Shown piece by piece: positions 12,105 to 25,220 of a DNA stretch of 64,000 nt. The notes beneath the pieces are model-generated. The model saw only the letters and a list, made by a program, of their open reading frames with translations, was not told where the DNA came from and ran no database searches. Positions within the stretch are counted from its first letter, which is position 1, and each line of letters starts with the position of its first letter. Both the position numbers and the translations under genes were made by a program. The stretch covers positions 68,302 to 132,301 of the forward strand of contig QLIY01000010.1 of NCBI GenBank assembly GCA_003260075.1, read 5' to 3'. The DNA is from Phallusia mammillata. Taxonomy: Eukaryota > Chordata > Ascidiacea > Phlebobranchia > Ascidiidae.

Positions 12105-15100
12105 ATGACAGGTCAAACTTATGAGCTACGTGAGAATCATTGGCGAATACCGGAGGACCAAGGAGTTCACAATGGTAAGTACTAAGTGAGGCGATATTTT
12201 TCACTAAACATACCGCGCAAATATACGAAAACAGGAAGGGATTAACCCAGACAAAATACTTATTTTTTTGGTTTAAAATTTTCTTCTCCTTAAGAGTTGC
12301 AAGCCAAAAAATTCATGTTAGTCGAAGTAAACATCAACAAGTGCAAAAATATATTTCTTAGTTTCTGTAATTTTTTGTCCAAACTTTAAATTTTTGAAAG
12401 ACCAGTAGTGATAACAGTAACTTTTTAAACAATATCAAACATTGCAATAGTTTCTAACACGGAAGTTTCGGCGCATCAATAATATTGTTGTTCTGAAATG
12501 TTGCAATTTAACACATTATTTCTCTTATCTTGAGGTCCAAGCAAACGAGAGGTTGAAGCAGTAAGAAGATGGAAAATCGTTACAACGTTTGTATTTCTTA
12601 TTGCTCTTATTGCATTCGGCGTTGCGGTGGTTGCACTGGCAGAAGTTAGTATATTTTGTATTTTCTTACTTTTTATGTCCTACAAATGAACAGTCATTCA
12701 ATAGTTCTTGTCAAAGTGTAAAAAAATTGGATTAGTTTGTTTTTGCCACTTTGCCGTTATAGTTAACTTTTTCTATTTTGTTGAGTGATTTTAAGATTTT
12801 CTGCACATAAGTTTCAAATAGATTTTAGGTAAGAACACTCTGTCTAAATATTGGTTAATTTTTATTGAAAATATTACGAAAACTTGGTCACTGTCTACTT
12901 TATAAGATATCTAAGGCAAAACGATAATTAATGCAAGCATCATAATATGTTTATTAATTGCTGTAGTATGTTCATGATGAGTGACCAAAGAGTTGTTGAC
13001 AAACAAACAACAAATGCAAAAGTAGAGCAAGAAATCCCTTATCTGCCAACAGTTCATTTCTGTGTTGCATTCGTGACAAACTTAAATTGCCTCGATTCAA
13101 ATGTCGCACACTCGCTGTTAAGTGATCAATCATCTGGTGACGCCACGTTCTGCACGACGCTTTGTTTCAATGAATTTCTTGATGTAAAAAACTGGAATAC
13201 AAACTTTACCTTATTTGACTGATGATATTTTCAAAACGTTAGTAAAATAATAACTATACGCTGTTGCTGCTTATAAATGACAATAGTGTTGCCAGGTAAA
13301 CCTATGCCAAATTCTCTAATCGTAACGCAACTAATGACGTCTAGCATTAGTTTTATACAAACTTTTCGTTGGTGCAAAATTTTCTCGAACAACTACATGG
13401 TAACATATTGTTTAACCGCCATCGTTGCCTTGCAAGTTGTTTGTTAGGTTTGTCTTTGTTCACTCATTTTGTGACTATATTCAATCTGTATTTCTACAGC
13501 TCAGCAGAGTGGAATTCAAACATCAAACACACAAAAATGTAGAAAAATAATGTAATTCGTGATATGCCGTTTGCTGGCTGACAATTATTTTTTCTCTTAA
13601 AAATGCATTTTTGACCAAAAAAACGTCAAAACTTAACACAACAATAAAAAATAGTTTTGTCCCTTCTCCGTGATGATCAACCTTGACTCCAAAATTATGT
13701 GTGTATTTTTTGTAGCTCAAAAATCGAACTCCACCAAAGCCCAAAGATGAACCCAAAACCAGCGCTCAAATCATGTCGGTTAATGAAACATTGCTGGTGC
13801 AAGAAAATGAACTGAAGAAGGTTGAAAACTCAATAAACCAACTTAAACAAGCTCTGGCGTCTCAAAGCTCAAACAGCAAAATGGGTACAGACAAACTCAA
13901 TTCAAACTTAACAATTGTCAGAAGCCGAATGTTAGAACTTGCAAAATCGTTTGTTGGCGCTGAGAGAGATATTAAAACGATCAGGACCTCGGTAAATTCC
14001 CTGATTAAGAGCATGAAGCGAGTCAGTGATCGCCTAAACCTGAGCGACTCCAAAGCTGCAAACAGGACAAAGATGGTCGACATGTCATTGTCGAACCAAG
14101 CAGATGCCTTACAAAAGCTTCAGGATTCATTGAAAAATACAAGTCGAAAATTGGAAGCCGCTAATAAACAGGTACAAAGTTGTCAATCTTGTTCCGTTTG
14201 TCGGGTTTATGTTTGAATAAAACGGGCTTGATTTGGGTTCAAACTCGGACTATCTCTGCCCAAGTTTCGTCGAGGCCCAATTCAGATTGTGTTTTAAAAA
14301 TTGTGTTTTAAAACATATCAGGTTCGGGCAGTTTTGCAAACAAAACGTGCAGCATTTATTGGAAGTTTGGAACTCCTCAAACTCTTGCGTCGATGCAGAA
14401 ACAAACATGATTTGTTTTATAAAAAAACGATAAAACCATTTGGAATTTGAACCGTAATAGATTGATTGCCAATAAAACTGTTACTTTTACCGCACACATG
14501 GATGGCATTTACGCAACAAGCATTCTTTGCAAAGTCACGATGAGTATTTACAGATTTTACTGCCATGCACTAGAACAGTGGTTCTTAACCTTTTTTCCTT
14601 GCTGCACCCCTTTCAAATCACCAACCAATTTTCGCACCCCCTTTCAAATCACTAACCAATTTTCGCTCCCCCTTCTGTAATTGCCTAAATAGAATAGACC
14701 TAACCAACCTTAATGATTCAGCATCCCCGCACCCCCTAGGAACAGTTCTCGCACCCCTTGAGGGTGCGTGCACGCCAGGTTAAGAACCCCTGCACTAGAA
14801 CTACTAAAGTGTTGCAAAATATATCGTTTAAGCAAGATTAATGTATTATGCATCATCATTGCACGAAATGTTTTCCAGATCAACGTTTTGGTCAGCCAAA
14901 CAGGATCCGCGGCAGAAAACAGCAGCAAGTTGCAAGATCAGATTAATGCCCTGTTCGACAAGCAGACAAATGATGTTACAAGCCTAAAACAAAACCTTCA
15001 AGCATTTAACCAGACTCTAGATGACGCAGTGGAGGCCATCAAAGCACAATACAATACTTTGAATGATTCCATGTCTAATAAAACTGCTGGTCTAAGTCAG

Positions 15101-15962
15101 GACGCCAGTGCATTGGAGACTCGGGTTTCGAAAAATGAGGGCGACATTGTTTCTCTCGAATCAGGTAAACTTCACTTTGTAGTGTTTTGATCAATGACAT
15201 GTTGTGCTAGCTGGGTAAATTAGTAAAAAAAACTTGCACATTAATTCTTATTTATTTTAAGAAAGCATTACAAATATATTGGCGTTAAATAAACATACTC
15301 AAGTATTTAAAAAAATATATATATTTACTGTTTTCAGACATTGGATGGATTCCGATATTTAACGGTTACGAATACTTAGTGAAGAGATCAGGCAACAACT
15401 TTAACGATTCTCGAAAGTTCTGCCAGAAAAAAGGAGGGGATCTTGCGACTGTCGGACTCAGATCAAACGAAACGAGAAAGTATGTTCATAAAGGGCCTAA
15501 GATTATCAACATGGGGGAGTGGTTAGCGCAATCGCCTTGTGTTCACAAGGTTGCGGTTTCTAATCCTGTTTTCCTGACCAAAAAAAAACATTACCGACAT
15601 TGCTCCAACTAAGTTAAACCCTAAAGTTTCCGAATTTATCGAATTAAACAATTAAAAGGGATTTGACGTAATGGCAAGAAACCTGGCAACTCGATGGCAA
15701 ACCTAACAGGCAACAAACAAACCACGGTTTAGCGAATTTTTATTGTGGTGGTAGGCTAAGTGGCATTTCGCATTTTAGAACTGATCATAACTCTAAACCT
15801 ATAAGATCCCTGTAGTGAAACACTGGAGTATATTTTACACCCATACATGAGCACATATTTCAATGTCGTGTTGTGTAATAGCAAGCAACCCAAATTTAAA
15901 TGAACAAAATATACTGTTACCGAATTATTTCGGCAGGCCTGATAAATCGGTCTCTTACACCA

Positions 15963-16059
<97 letters not shown>

Positions 16060-17441
16060 CGCACACTGGTTTAGCTTATGGGCGCGGACTTATATTTAAA
16101 ACAACGTAAATACAGAATGTTACACCGGGCACGTGGCAACCCACCACCAACACCAACACCACCACGTTTCACGGGGCCCAGAGAAAAAGTCATCTCATCG
16201 ACTAGTGACGCCCTATTTAAGGCATGCGGAACAGGACAGCACATTTCGGCGCAATCTACGCTTTGCAAATCAATCACCCCTAAGGGGAAGCGAGGGTGCC
16301 ACAACACAAAAAACGTGATTAAGGTGCCACAACGAAAAAGAATGAAAACAATAAGTGACGGTGACAAAAACCAACAAGCAAATAAAATTTTGCTACAATA
16401 CTGTCCAATCACTATTATTAGACAGATACAAGATCTTTATGCTACGACTTGGCTTATTATTTCGTGCTTGTTAATCGATCTGGTGCAATTAAAGCAATTA
16501 AATATTCATGAATGGCAGTTTTGAGGTCGTCAGCTGAAGGATGTTGGGAATTTTCTTCGTGACAAACTCGCTTGCAACTTTGCAGCAAATCTGGCGAATT
16601 GATAAAAATCTCATTAGTTGCCAGATATCTTTATAGCTGTCAAATGATTGCTTCTACAAAGGACGTACTCTTCTTCACTTTCAAATGCTGTTGTTAAGAT
16701 GCTATAATTGTTTCCGCGTAACAAATTTAATAAAAAATACCCCAAATAACAGCAACGCTCTAAAAAATGCTCAGTGCTTCAGTCTAACTTTGCCAGTAAG
16801 TGGATTGTAAAACTGTAATTAAAAGCCTATTCCACTCAAAAAGACAATTCTAGCACAGAAACTAGCGGTCCTCAACCAAACTATTTTTTAATGTATTGAT
16901 AGCACACACACGAGCCACGACTAAACATAAATCAAATTAATGGATTGTGCCTGGATTAAACTATTGCCTTAGTTCGTGACATGCATGGTTTACTATCCCT
17001 TTTTAAATAGGACGGCAGATCATGAAAGAACGTTGCTTAAAGTATCTTACCATTTTATCGTGAACTATTTGCTCAAAAATATTAAAAAAAGAATTTCCCT
17101 GTATGAACTGCTTATTTTGTTTCCTTCATAATATTTTCCTATGTTGATTCTCATATTTTTTGATTTGTTTCAGATACATCACAGACAACTTTTTTCCGGA
17201 GAAAACGCGTTACAGCATTTGGATCGGTCTTTCCGACACAGCGGTGGAAGGAGAATGGACTTGGATTGATGGAGTGAAGTCTACACCGACAAACACAGAT
17301 TTTGTACCGGGAGAGCCCAACAACTACAGGGGAAGGCAAGACTGCAGTTACATGCACAAGTTTGCAAACGGCTACCAAATGGCAGATTACTACTGTACAA
17401 GGTTGTTCTCGGCATTATGTGAACGAAGAATTGGGTATTAA
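12105..17441 (+). CDS. Type II membrane C-type lectin with coiled-coil stalk (lectin 2)
   Basis: Six exons chain in frame: 12105-12174, 12535-12644, 13716-14171, 14879-15164, 15338-15479, 17174-17441 (1,332 nt, 443 residues). Exon 1 encodes a 23-residue cytoplasmic tail. Exon 2 has RRWK followed by a hydrophobic TM helix (FVFLIALIAFGVAVVAL). Exons 3 and 4 encode a long heptad-like stalk rich in Leu, Lys, Gln and Asn with many N-glycosylation sequons, as expected of an oligomerising neck. Exons 5-6 encode the CTLD with FCQKKGGDLATV, WIGL, WTWIDG, GEPNN and ALCERR. As in lectin 1 the WND site reads MAD. Intron 3 contains a 217-bp hAT-like element. The last intron contains a tRNA-like SINE piece and a 92-nt poly(C) tract. 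AATAAA signals lie near 17662 and 17680. It is divergent from lectin 1, with a longer stalk. Confidence 0.88.
14576..14792. mobile_element. Non-autonomous hAT-like element, 217 bp, in lectin 2 intron
   Basis: The ends are CAGTGGTTCTTAACC and GGTTAAGAACCCCTG. The 8-bp target-site duplication is cactagaa (14568-14575 and 14793-14800). Internal CGCACCCCT motifs repeat. It lies wholly within intron 3 of lectin 2 and should be removed by splicing. Confidence 0.93.
15512..15610 (+). mobile_element. tRNA-derived SINE fragment
   Basis: A tRNA-like head is visible, with an A-box-like GTGGTTAGCGCAA and a B-box-like GGTTTCTAATCC spaced as in a tRNA. The flanks do not fold into an acceptor stem that I can see, so this is a SINE remnant and not a tRNA gene. 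It lies in the last intron of lectin 2. Confidence 0.6.
15965..16056 (+). repeat. 92-nt uninterrupted poly(C) tract
   Basis: This is the longest of the fifteen poly(C) tracts, within the last intron of lectin 2. I see no duplicated flank. Open frames across it encode only polyproline or polyglycine and are not genes. The opposite strand is a potential G-quadruplex former. Confidence 0.95.
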
Positions 17442-18863
17442 TTAAAACAGTGTTAACACAAGCAAAAATGCTTTTTGCACTGTTAAACTTTTGCATTATT
17501 TGTTTAATGCAAAACATTTTAACAGTTTGCAATAAGAAATATGTGAAAATTGTTAATTTGTTTAAGAGATGTTTATATTCAACATGTACTGTTTAAAATA
17601 TTGTCGTTTTATATTGTACAAAATACCTTATTGAGTTGTTTGTGATTTATTAATATACGGAAATAAATACCAAACGTAAATAAATCTACAACGACTATAA
17701 TCATGTTTCGATTAGTTCCAAATGAAATTTTATTTTAATCGCCAACGGACGATTTTAGTTTTAGTTTCATTTTTAACCGATCCGTTAAATTGATTGGCCG
17801 GGTTTTTAACTTAATTGTAGTAGTGCTTGATGCAGTGTCACCGTGGCAAAACACTATTAACCACCGACAGCAAGCAACTTCTACCAGCAAGAGAATGTTT
17901 CGTTTGAACTTGCACCTTTGTTGTTCATTCAAACAAATACACAGCGCTACGAAAAGCACTGCCCACTTTTTGGAAGCGAATAGAGTTCATGTTTTTATGT
18001 CAAACAATTTGCGGTAGCGTAGTGTAGGGCCTTGGGGCAAATGATGTCAATTATTTTTAGCAGCAGGTTAAATGTTGTGCCTCTTGGCAAAATTCAAATA
18101 TTTGCGGCCCTAAATACGAATCTGCCTATTTCGATCAATTCATTACTGCAGATTTTCTATTTCCTTTCTCTGACCTTTTTCTTCCACTTTAAAACACATG
18201 TACTGAACCAGTTTCTGTCTAACATAAATCGCCTCTTAATCATGTAAAGCAGGACACTTAAGCTGCATTAAAAATAGGCCTATAATTTATGATCGATTTA
18301 GAGCAATTTTACAGCCATTAAATAATTTTTAACATGAACATTAAATTGTGGCATGTTTTTTTTCGTTGACGTACATTTAGACACAGGTCATTGCCTCAAG
18401 CGTATGTCATGTAGTGACTAGTGAGTGAAATAGATTTTCGTGATAAAAACCGATGGATTGATGATCATGATAAAATGTGTCCAAAAATCCTATCAAACAA
18501 CCAGAAAAAGTCAATAAAATTGTAGCTTTGAGATTTGTAACTTTAAACATCGTCAGTAGTGACAACAAATAAAACCTGCAAACCGCGCAACTGCGCAGTT
18601 GCGTAATAATATTTCGCCGTATTTAGACATTATATCCTGCTCCACAATCATAAATATAAAAACATATTCAGATGTGTTGTTTCTTAGTAGAATTTAGGTT
18701 TTAAGATAAATCAAAAGACAAAAAAGATATGATATATAGTACACAAGTAAACAGTTTTTAACAAGTGCAAGGATCCCTCAGATGCATATGTACCAGCTCG
18801 ATTGAGAAACTACACCAATTTGTCAATAAACCAGAAAACATGGGCCCTGTTTACTGTGTTTGA
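17442..18863. other. Convergent intergenic region
   Basis: Lectin 2 ends on the left and the minus-strand LU-CCP-vWA gene 1 ends on the right, so both 3' UTRs fall here. AATAAA signals for lectin 2 lie around 17662-17680. Nothing else is supported. Confidence 0.5.
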
Positions 18864-21800
18864 TTAATGTTTGTGCAACACGTGATCACAGGGGTCTCTG
18901 CAGAAGTGGTCTATGATGACCGGCAAAGCGTCGCTCTTAAAGGTGTTTGTGTCTGCGTCGTACATTACCACCATGTCTTCGTTTCCAGTCATTTCTAAGA
19001 ATGTTTTGCGATCCAAAGTCACGCCCTTGCCTTCGATTCCGATTACGTGAACCTTGCAGATGAAATTATAAATATACAACATTAAACTTTTTAAGTAGCC
19101 TACAGGTTGTAAGTCGGACAGGCTTTTCGGGTCGACTTCGCACTTTCGTTTCAAAACTGTGGAGCTAGAATAGGGTCCCAATCCACATCATGTTGCACTT
19201 GCCCAGACTTGACTTTGTTACTTCGCATAAGATACATATTGCTTTATTTTGTATAGCTGCTGTGTCTACCCCACGTCTAAATTCAAGAAAAAATTAACGG
19301 TTTTAGCTTCCCGAATGCGCAGATAGCAGCACTTAAAAAACTGATGCTCAAAGCTGTGGCCAATTCCTTCCACCAACGCACAGACATTTAACACATAAAA
19401 TCTCTGCTGGAAGCATCACATTCAAAGTAGTTTAATTAGCACATAAATTTAGTCTTAGTTTGAATTAAAACACCCTACTTCAATTTACAATCGTAAACAT
19501 AGCAATACCAAAAATCCACGTCTTCTTGCTTCTAGAGCAGCCCCAACTGCGTCGTCGTCAGAATTTCTGTCAGTGATAATTGAGATCATTTTTGGCACTC
19601 GTTCATCTCTCATACCTGCTTTGGCAGTCAGCAAGTTGTCAAGTGCGTACTGGATCGCTGCACCAATATTCACCGGACCTAAAAGACAGTGTTGTAATGA
19701 ACAAATCTATTCAAATAAAGCTAATTACAGAAATTTTGCATTTTTTAAATATTATTATTTGGTGTGTTGATTAGTCAGACCTTCGTTCACAGGAAAAAAT
19801 CGTTCCTTAAATAGCCGAAGAAACTCCGTTTTATTTGATTGATATTCGTTAAATCTGACCATACTGGATTCCAAAGGTTTGCCACTGAAATAACCAATAG
19901 ATGCTTTCACTGCATCTTCGGCAAACGCGTCGATTCTGCCAAAACGATTGTCAATAAACTACGTTTGTTAAAGGAGGATACGTAATATACGTTAAACATT
20001 TAAAGTAACCAGAGATTTAAAATAGAAACAAGGGGTTAAATATATAGAATTAAAATTAAATTTTAATTACACACGAAATTAAAAAGTCAACTTACTCTAA
20101 AAAGTTTTCTATCATAGTGATAAGAAACTCACGACCGTCTGGCCGATTGATATGCAGCAAATCAACAAAATCAAACAGAAAATAAGGAGGGCACGGTCCT
20201 AAAATGTAAAGTTTTCAACAAAATAATATAGTTACTGCATTTCACATCGTTTAAATTATGTTATAATTACTTGCACAGCATGGAGTTTTGTGTTTCCAGA
20301 CTCCATTATTTTGGCACACGTTTGTCTCATGTCCTACAGGAAAAACGAAGTAATCCACTCCTGTACATTGATATTCGCAAACTGAACCCGGTTGGTTTTC
20401 GCCAAAACATTGAATGTTTCCATGTGGTAGCAAATTTGGCTGGGCGCTGCAACTTGTACCTGAAAAAAATCGGATATCATAAATCCGAACATCTATAGTA
20501 TTTTCATACTCCACGGTTATATATGTTTTCAAAAATAGCAATGCATTCAACACATACTGATTAAAATTACCCAATCAGACTCGAGAATAGCAAATACTTA
20601 AATGGCAGTAAATGATTATGTGACCTGCCCGACTAAACAAGGAACCGTAATTATTCGTCCCGGTGGATTTACGACAAGGATTATGTAAATTTGTTTTTGA
20701 CAAAAAATAATAGCAGTTAAACAGTTTGTTTCTTTGCCAAAGAGTAAGGTTTTGAAATGTTTTATTTTACAATTCGACTAAATTATAATCTATAAAAGAT
20801 TTGTATTGTTTTGCTTTATAAATAGATTCACATTTTGCTGATCCAGAAAATGTGTAAGAGAAATATTTTCCGGCATCTGTTACCGTTTAACTTAGCGGGG
20901 AAAATTCACAAAAGATCGTTTCACTTACCAGTTTCAGTTTGTAACATAATGGGAAGACATGATGCAACGTTGACGTTACACATGTCTGACGAACAGCAAC
21001 ATGTGCAGAATGAATTCGATTGATCGGAATTGCATTGCGTTGACACTCCAGACTTCTTTAGGTTCTAAAAGTCCATGTTTACCAAATACTATGCCGAATA
21101 AATACTACTATTTCGGGCTACGCCAAAACACAAAAAGGAAAAACGAATAAAAAAAATAAGTGTTTTCGTTGCTTCGTGACGTGCTTGAGTTTAATTCTCT
21201 TTTCCTTTGTTTATCGTGCACTGTAGTAGTCGCATTCAGTGTTTTTTACCCTCATGAAGGCGACCTGTACAGGACATCGAAATGTCGGAATAAAAATATA
21301 ATTGCCAGAAGACCTCTACAAATTTGAATACAGCATAATTCCAATCATCAAATAATAACCAAATGCAGACTTCGATACGAAAGATGCAGTTAACTCCAAT
21401 TGGAACCTTTACGTTAAATTGAAAATCCAACCTTATAGCTAGTATTTGTTACAAATTCAATGCTGTACTACCATCATTCAACAAGGAAACTACAACATAG
21501 TCGATGGTTAGTGCAAATGTTTGGTGTTAGACGTTAGTAAAAAAACAGAATTAGAAAGACTAGAAGGGGCATTTTTGAATTTCTTTAGTCGAACTTGGCA
21601 AGAGTTTTCAAATTATATACCACTTTTTAACGGTTGTTGGCGTGCTTTAATTATTATTTTTTTAATAACGTTTTATTGAATACATAGCATATTAACTTAA
21701 ACAAAACTAAAAAATCTGAAAAAAGTGAACAGACATTTTTCAAAATGTAAGTCACATTTTAATAAATATTCTTGTCGTGATTAATTCCCATAAATAAATA

Positions 21801-22255
21801 GAATAAATTATTTAAAAAAAATTATAACCCGAAAAAACATAATGCTGTAGTGTTGATTTCAGTTCCAACTATACCTTAATTAATACTAAACCGTACACAC
21901 TTGTAACTGATTGTTTTTGCATGCAGTTTCTTCCTTACACCGCTTTACGACGAACTGATTTTCTTTGTTGCGTCTTACTACTGTTTCGCACGTGTTCTAA
22001 ATACAACAGCAACAATATTACACAAGTTAACAATATGTAAAAAAAACACAATACAATTGCGGTCTACCATACATTTTTGGACATGTCCATTAACGCTGCA
22101 TTCTTCATGACTTCTTGATCCGTAGCAAGTCATGCATTTCAAAGCTAAAAGTGAATGGTATTTAGTTTTTTAACATTTTAAACATCACTAATAATCTTAC
22201 CTTCTCCAAACAAAAATAGGTTTAGTACAATTAAAAGGATGTTTATTATTTTCAT
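18864..22255 (-). CDS. Secreted or surface protein with Ly6/uPAR, Sushi and vWA domains (gene 1)
   Basis: Nine exons chain in frame: 22201-22255, 22068-22144, 21901-21996, 20929-21064, 20271-20459, 20096-20198, 19781-19935, 19509-19678, 18864-19052 (1,170 nt, 389 residues). Exon 1 encodes a signal peptide (ILLIVLNLFLFGEG). Exons 2-4 form a three-finger LU domain: LKCMTC near the start, the CETVV and RCKEETAC regions, and the CCCSSDMCN end motif. Exon 5 is one Sushi/CCP domain (four Cys, NGVW near the end). Exons 6-9 form a vWA domain (MVRFNEY, NIGAAIQYAL, MISIITD, VHVIGIEG). The metal-site DxSxS motif reads DLLHI, the usual Thr is lost and the usual ITDG reads ITDR, so the MIDAS is probably non-functional. 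There is no C-terminal TM. A role in binding or recognition is inferred from the domains only. A close paralogue lies just downstream on the window at 23.6-26.8 kb. Confidence 0.88.
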
Positions 22256-22575
22256 TTTCTGTTGGTAGTCTAAAATCCGTACTGTTTTGAAAGTCGACCT
22301 TAATCCAGCATAACTGATTCCAGTACGATATTTATACAAACGCCCGCGGCGAAAGACAGTGATCAATCAAGGAAGGTAAAATGTTTTTACACAGTTGTAA
22401 AGCTGGGGCACATGCTCTATTTTAGAACCATTTTTGTCAATCGATTTGTATTATCCACATTGCATTGATGATTGCAGCTTTAACAAATCAGTCTAAAGTT
22501 ATGGGTATGCATGTTCATGAACAAACTATATATAAAACCATTGTTATTATAGTTTTACGTATTGGTGGCATAAAT

Positions 22576-22799
22576 CAGTGGTCGGCAACCGCCGGTCCGC
22601 GGCCCGCGAGATGTTTGTTACCGGGCCGTATGCCTTTTCAGACCAGATGCCTTGAAACGTTTTGCCCGTGCTTCCCGGGGATTATAAACTATTTTATGCG
22701 GTTTTATTCCTAAATATTTGTAGTTATTTGACTGCCGGCCCGTGATAAAATTTCAGTTTCAAAAACAGCCCGCAGTGCAAAAAAGGTTGCCGACCCCTG
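22576..22799. mobile_element. Non-autonomous hAT-like element, 224 bp
   Basis: The ends are CAGTGGTCGGCAACC and GGTTGCCGACCCCTG. The exact 8-bp duplication gcataaat flanks it (22568-22575 and 22800-22807). It lies between the two LU-CCP-vWA genes. Confidence 0.93.
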
Positions 22800-23192
22800 G
22801 CATAAATTACAGTTTTCCTGTGTTAACTACACACAAATTCAAGAGAGTTTGCATGATTTGAATAAGTGATAAAAAGCAATACTTTTTTCTGGGTTTGTCC
22901 CAACCTGTATTTGATTGATGATAACTTAATTGAAAAATCAACACGCATTGTTTTTGATAATTTGCTTTTTCCATACTTTGACCCCGGGAGTACCAAAAAT
23001 GATTTGCGTCTGGGAAAGCAAAAATGATAATGTAATTTCCCTTCCAAAATGTCAAACAGCTCTTTAGGAAATAATTATCTATGGATTAAGTGAACTACTG
23101 AACTAGACGAATACAGTGCATTTAATCATGTAAGTCTGATAACATAATTCGTTTACGCGGTAACATAACGCAATGATTAAGGATCATTTAGA

Positions 23193-23348
23193 GTTGTGTT
23201 GTGGTCAACCCATTTCCTAAAATACTTCCAAGTTTTACTTGCTTCATTCGTGACGTAACAGTCACTTGATTGCCTCTGCTTGCAGTAATCCCCCCCCCCC
23301 GTTGTGTTGTGGTCAACCCATTTCCTAAAATACTTCCAAGTTTTACTT
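23193..23348. repeat. Direct duplication joined by an 11-nt poly(C) tract
   Basis: About 48 bp starting at 23193 recur at 23301 directly after C11 (23290-23300). The 50 bp between the first copy and the tract show weak similarity to the sequence after the second copy, as expected for a diverged longer duplication. Confidence 0.88.
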
Positions 23349-24677
23349 TTACTTTACCTAAATTGTTTCCGGAATCACTTAGATTGCAATATAGTTTGCT
23401 GACAAAATAATCAGACATACGCAAACAGACATCCAGCTTTATTAAAGATAAAGGTAGGTTACATATCAGTTTTTGGGTATTTTCTATACTTTTTATAACA
23501 ATGCACGATAAAGCAGGAGAAATAACGGGCATATAAAACAAACAACAAACAAGCCTTTATGGTTGTGTTTTATTGCACTGTTATTGATGTTCATGTAAAA
23601 CGTGATCACATGGGTCCTTGCAAAAGTATTCAATGTAAGTTGGTAAAGCATCATTCTCAAACATCTTTGTATCCGCATTGTAAATGACCAATAGATCTTC
23701 TGTTCCAGTTATTTCTAATAACTTCTTTCGATCCAACATCACACCATCGCTTTCCACTCCAAGAACTTGAATCTTAGACAGAAAAAGTTTCCACAATGTT
23801 TGAAAACTGACAAATATAATTAGGTTTGGTTGTGTGTTAGCAATTCGTAAAAACACTTTTTGTTGCAGATAACGAACGTAAATTTTCTTGTTTAAACTAG
23901 CTAAGTGACTACCTGTGGAAAAATGAATAGAAAGCTTACTTTTGTTTGTAAATACAATTTACCTTTTTTATGCATGCCTCATTGAAATTGTTATTGCGTT
24001 ACCGGAAAAAAATCAATTGAATCATTTTTATTAAGTTCTAATCCAGCTTTATTAAGATTATATCTAATCTAGAGAAATTACCAGATAACCGCGGTGTCTT
24101 GCTTCTTGAGCAGGTCCAACAGCATCGTCATCAGAATTTCAGTTATTATGGCGATGGACTTTCCAACCCTATCATCTCTCATTCCAGCTTTGGTCGTCAA
24201 CAAGTTGTCAAGCGTATACTGAATTGCTGCGCCAATATTTACTGTGCCTATACGACAAAGTAGCTAACGTCAAGAGATGTATACGTTAGGTGGTGACGAG
24301 TTGCTTGTAAAACTCATGTTGTCTTAGTAGGTATTAGCCAAAAAAGGTTGACATTAAATGCTATAGTAAATATAATTTCGGTCAAATCAAATCTCTGGTT
24401 TGTGGCAATACGCTGGTGTACTGATAGAAATGTTTACATTGTATTTTATTTAACATGTTATCACAAACCTTTGTTAACTGGATAAAGCCGTTCTTTGAGA
24501 AGTCGAAGATGCTCTGTTTTGTTTGCCCCATATTCGTTGAACCTTATAACTGTCGATTCTTGCACATTGTCACTGAAATATGCCACAGACGCCTTAACCG
24601 CATCTTCGGCGTAAGCGTTTATTCTGCAAACAAAATTATGTGACATTCTATTTTCTTTTTACCTTGTTAAAGTAAAA

Positions 24678-24705
24678 CCCCCCCCCCCCCCCCCCCCCCC
24701 CCCCC
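24678..24705 (+). repeat. 28-nt poly(C) tract
   Basis: This lies in an intron of gene 2. The flanks share only AGTAAAA on both sides. There is no longer duplication. Confidence 0.92.
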
Positions 24706-24780
24706 AGTAAAAATACATAAAAAATATTATCTTTTACATGTCTTTTTAACTAAATGACTTATTTTCAACCAGGGGCTTCT

Positions 24781-24842
24781 TGCTTAAGGAAACACAAGTG
24801 GCTGAGGCAGGATTAGAACCCACAACCTTGTGACCACAATGC
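24781..24842 (-). mobile_element. tRNA-like SINE fragment
   Basis: The minus strand reads GGTTCTAATCC, a B-box-like motif within a tRNA-like context. It is short and truncated, with the next repeat beginning almost at once. Confidence 0.45.
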
Positions 24843-25220
24843 GTTAGTGGTTCTTAACCTTTTTATAAAGGCCGAACCCCTACGATATTCTTCAGCCTTT
24901 GGTGGAACCCCAAAGTTACATCATATAGGTTTTTAACCCATTGTGGTTGGTGGGTCGTATTCAGTTTTTGTTCAAACGTAGTGGCAACAGTTAGTCTTTC
25001 AGTGTTTATGATGTCATAATCTATATTGTGATGCTTGTGGTACCTGTTTTGTTTGCACACAATAGGCGTACAAAAAGTCTGACGCATATGGTTATTAGGC
25101 TGGCAATACTCTTTAGTACCACAAAAACTGTTTAGAGCAGATTGAAAATAAAAATCTTTTTTATTTACGTCACGGCTAGTACATATATTTTAATGAACAT
25201 GTTTACGGCCGTACAAACAT
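24843..25220. repeat. Interspersed repeat, first copy
   Basis: It begins with a hAT-like end (AGTGGTTCTTAACC). Positions about 25013-25215 match a second locus at about 38163-38400: both contain the stretches around CACACAATAGGCGTACAA and GCTAGTACATATATTTTAAT. It ends eight bases before the donor region of a gene 2 vWA exon. Confidence 0.7.

Noticed and set aside
15516..15590. Possible tRNA gene
   Set aside because: A and B boxes are recognisable, but I see no proper acceptor stem or anticodon arm; a SINE head fits better.
15756..16109. Open frames encoding long polyglycine or polyproline
   Set aside because: They exist only because of the 92-nt poly(C) tract and lie in an intron of lectin 2.
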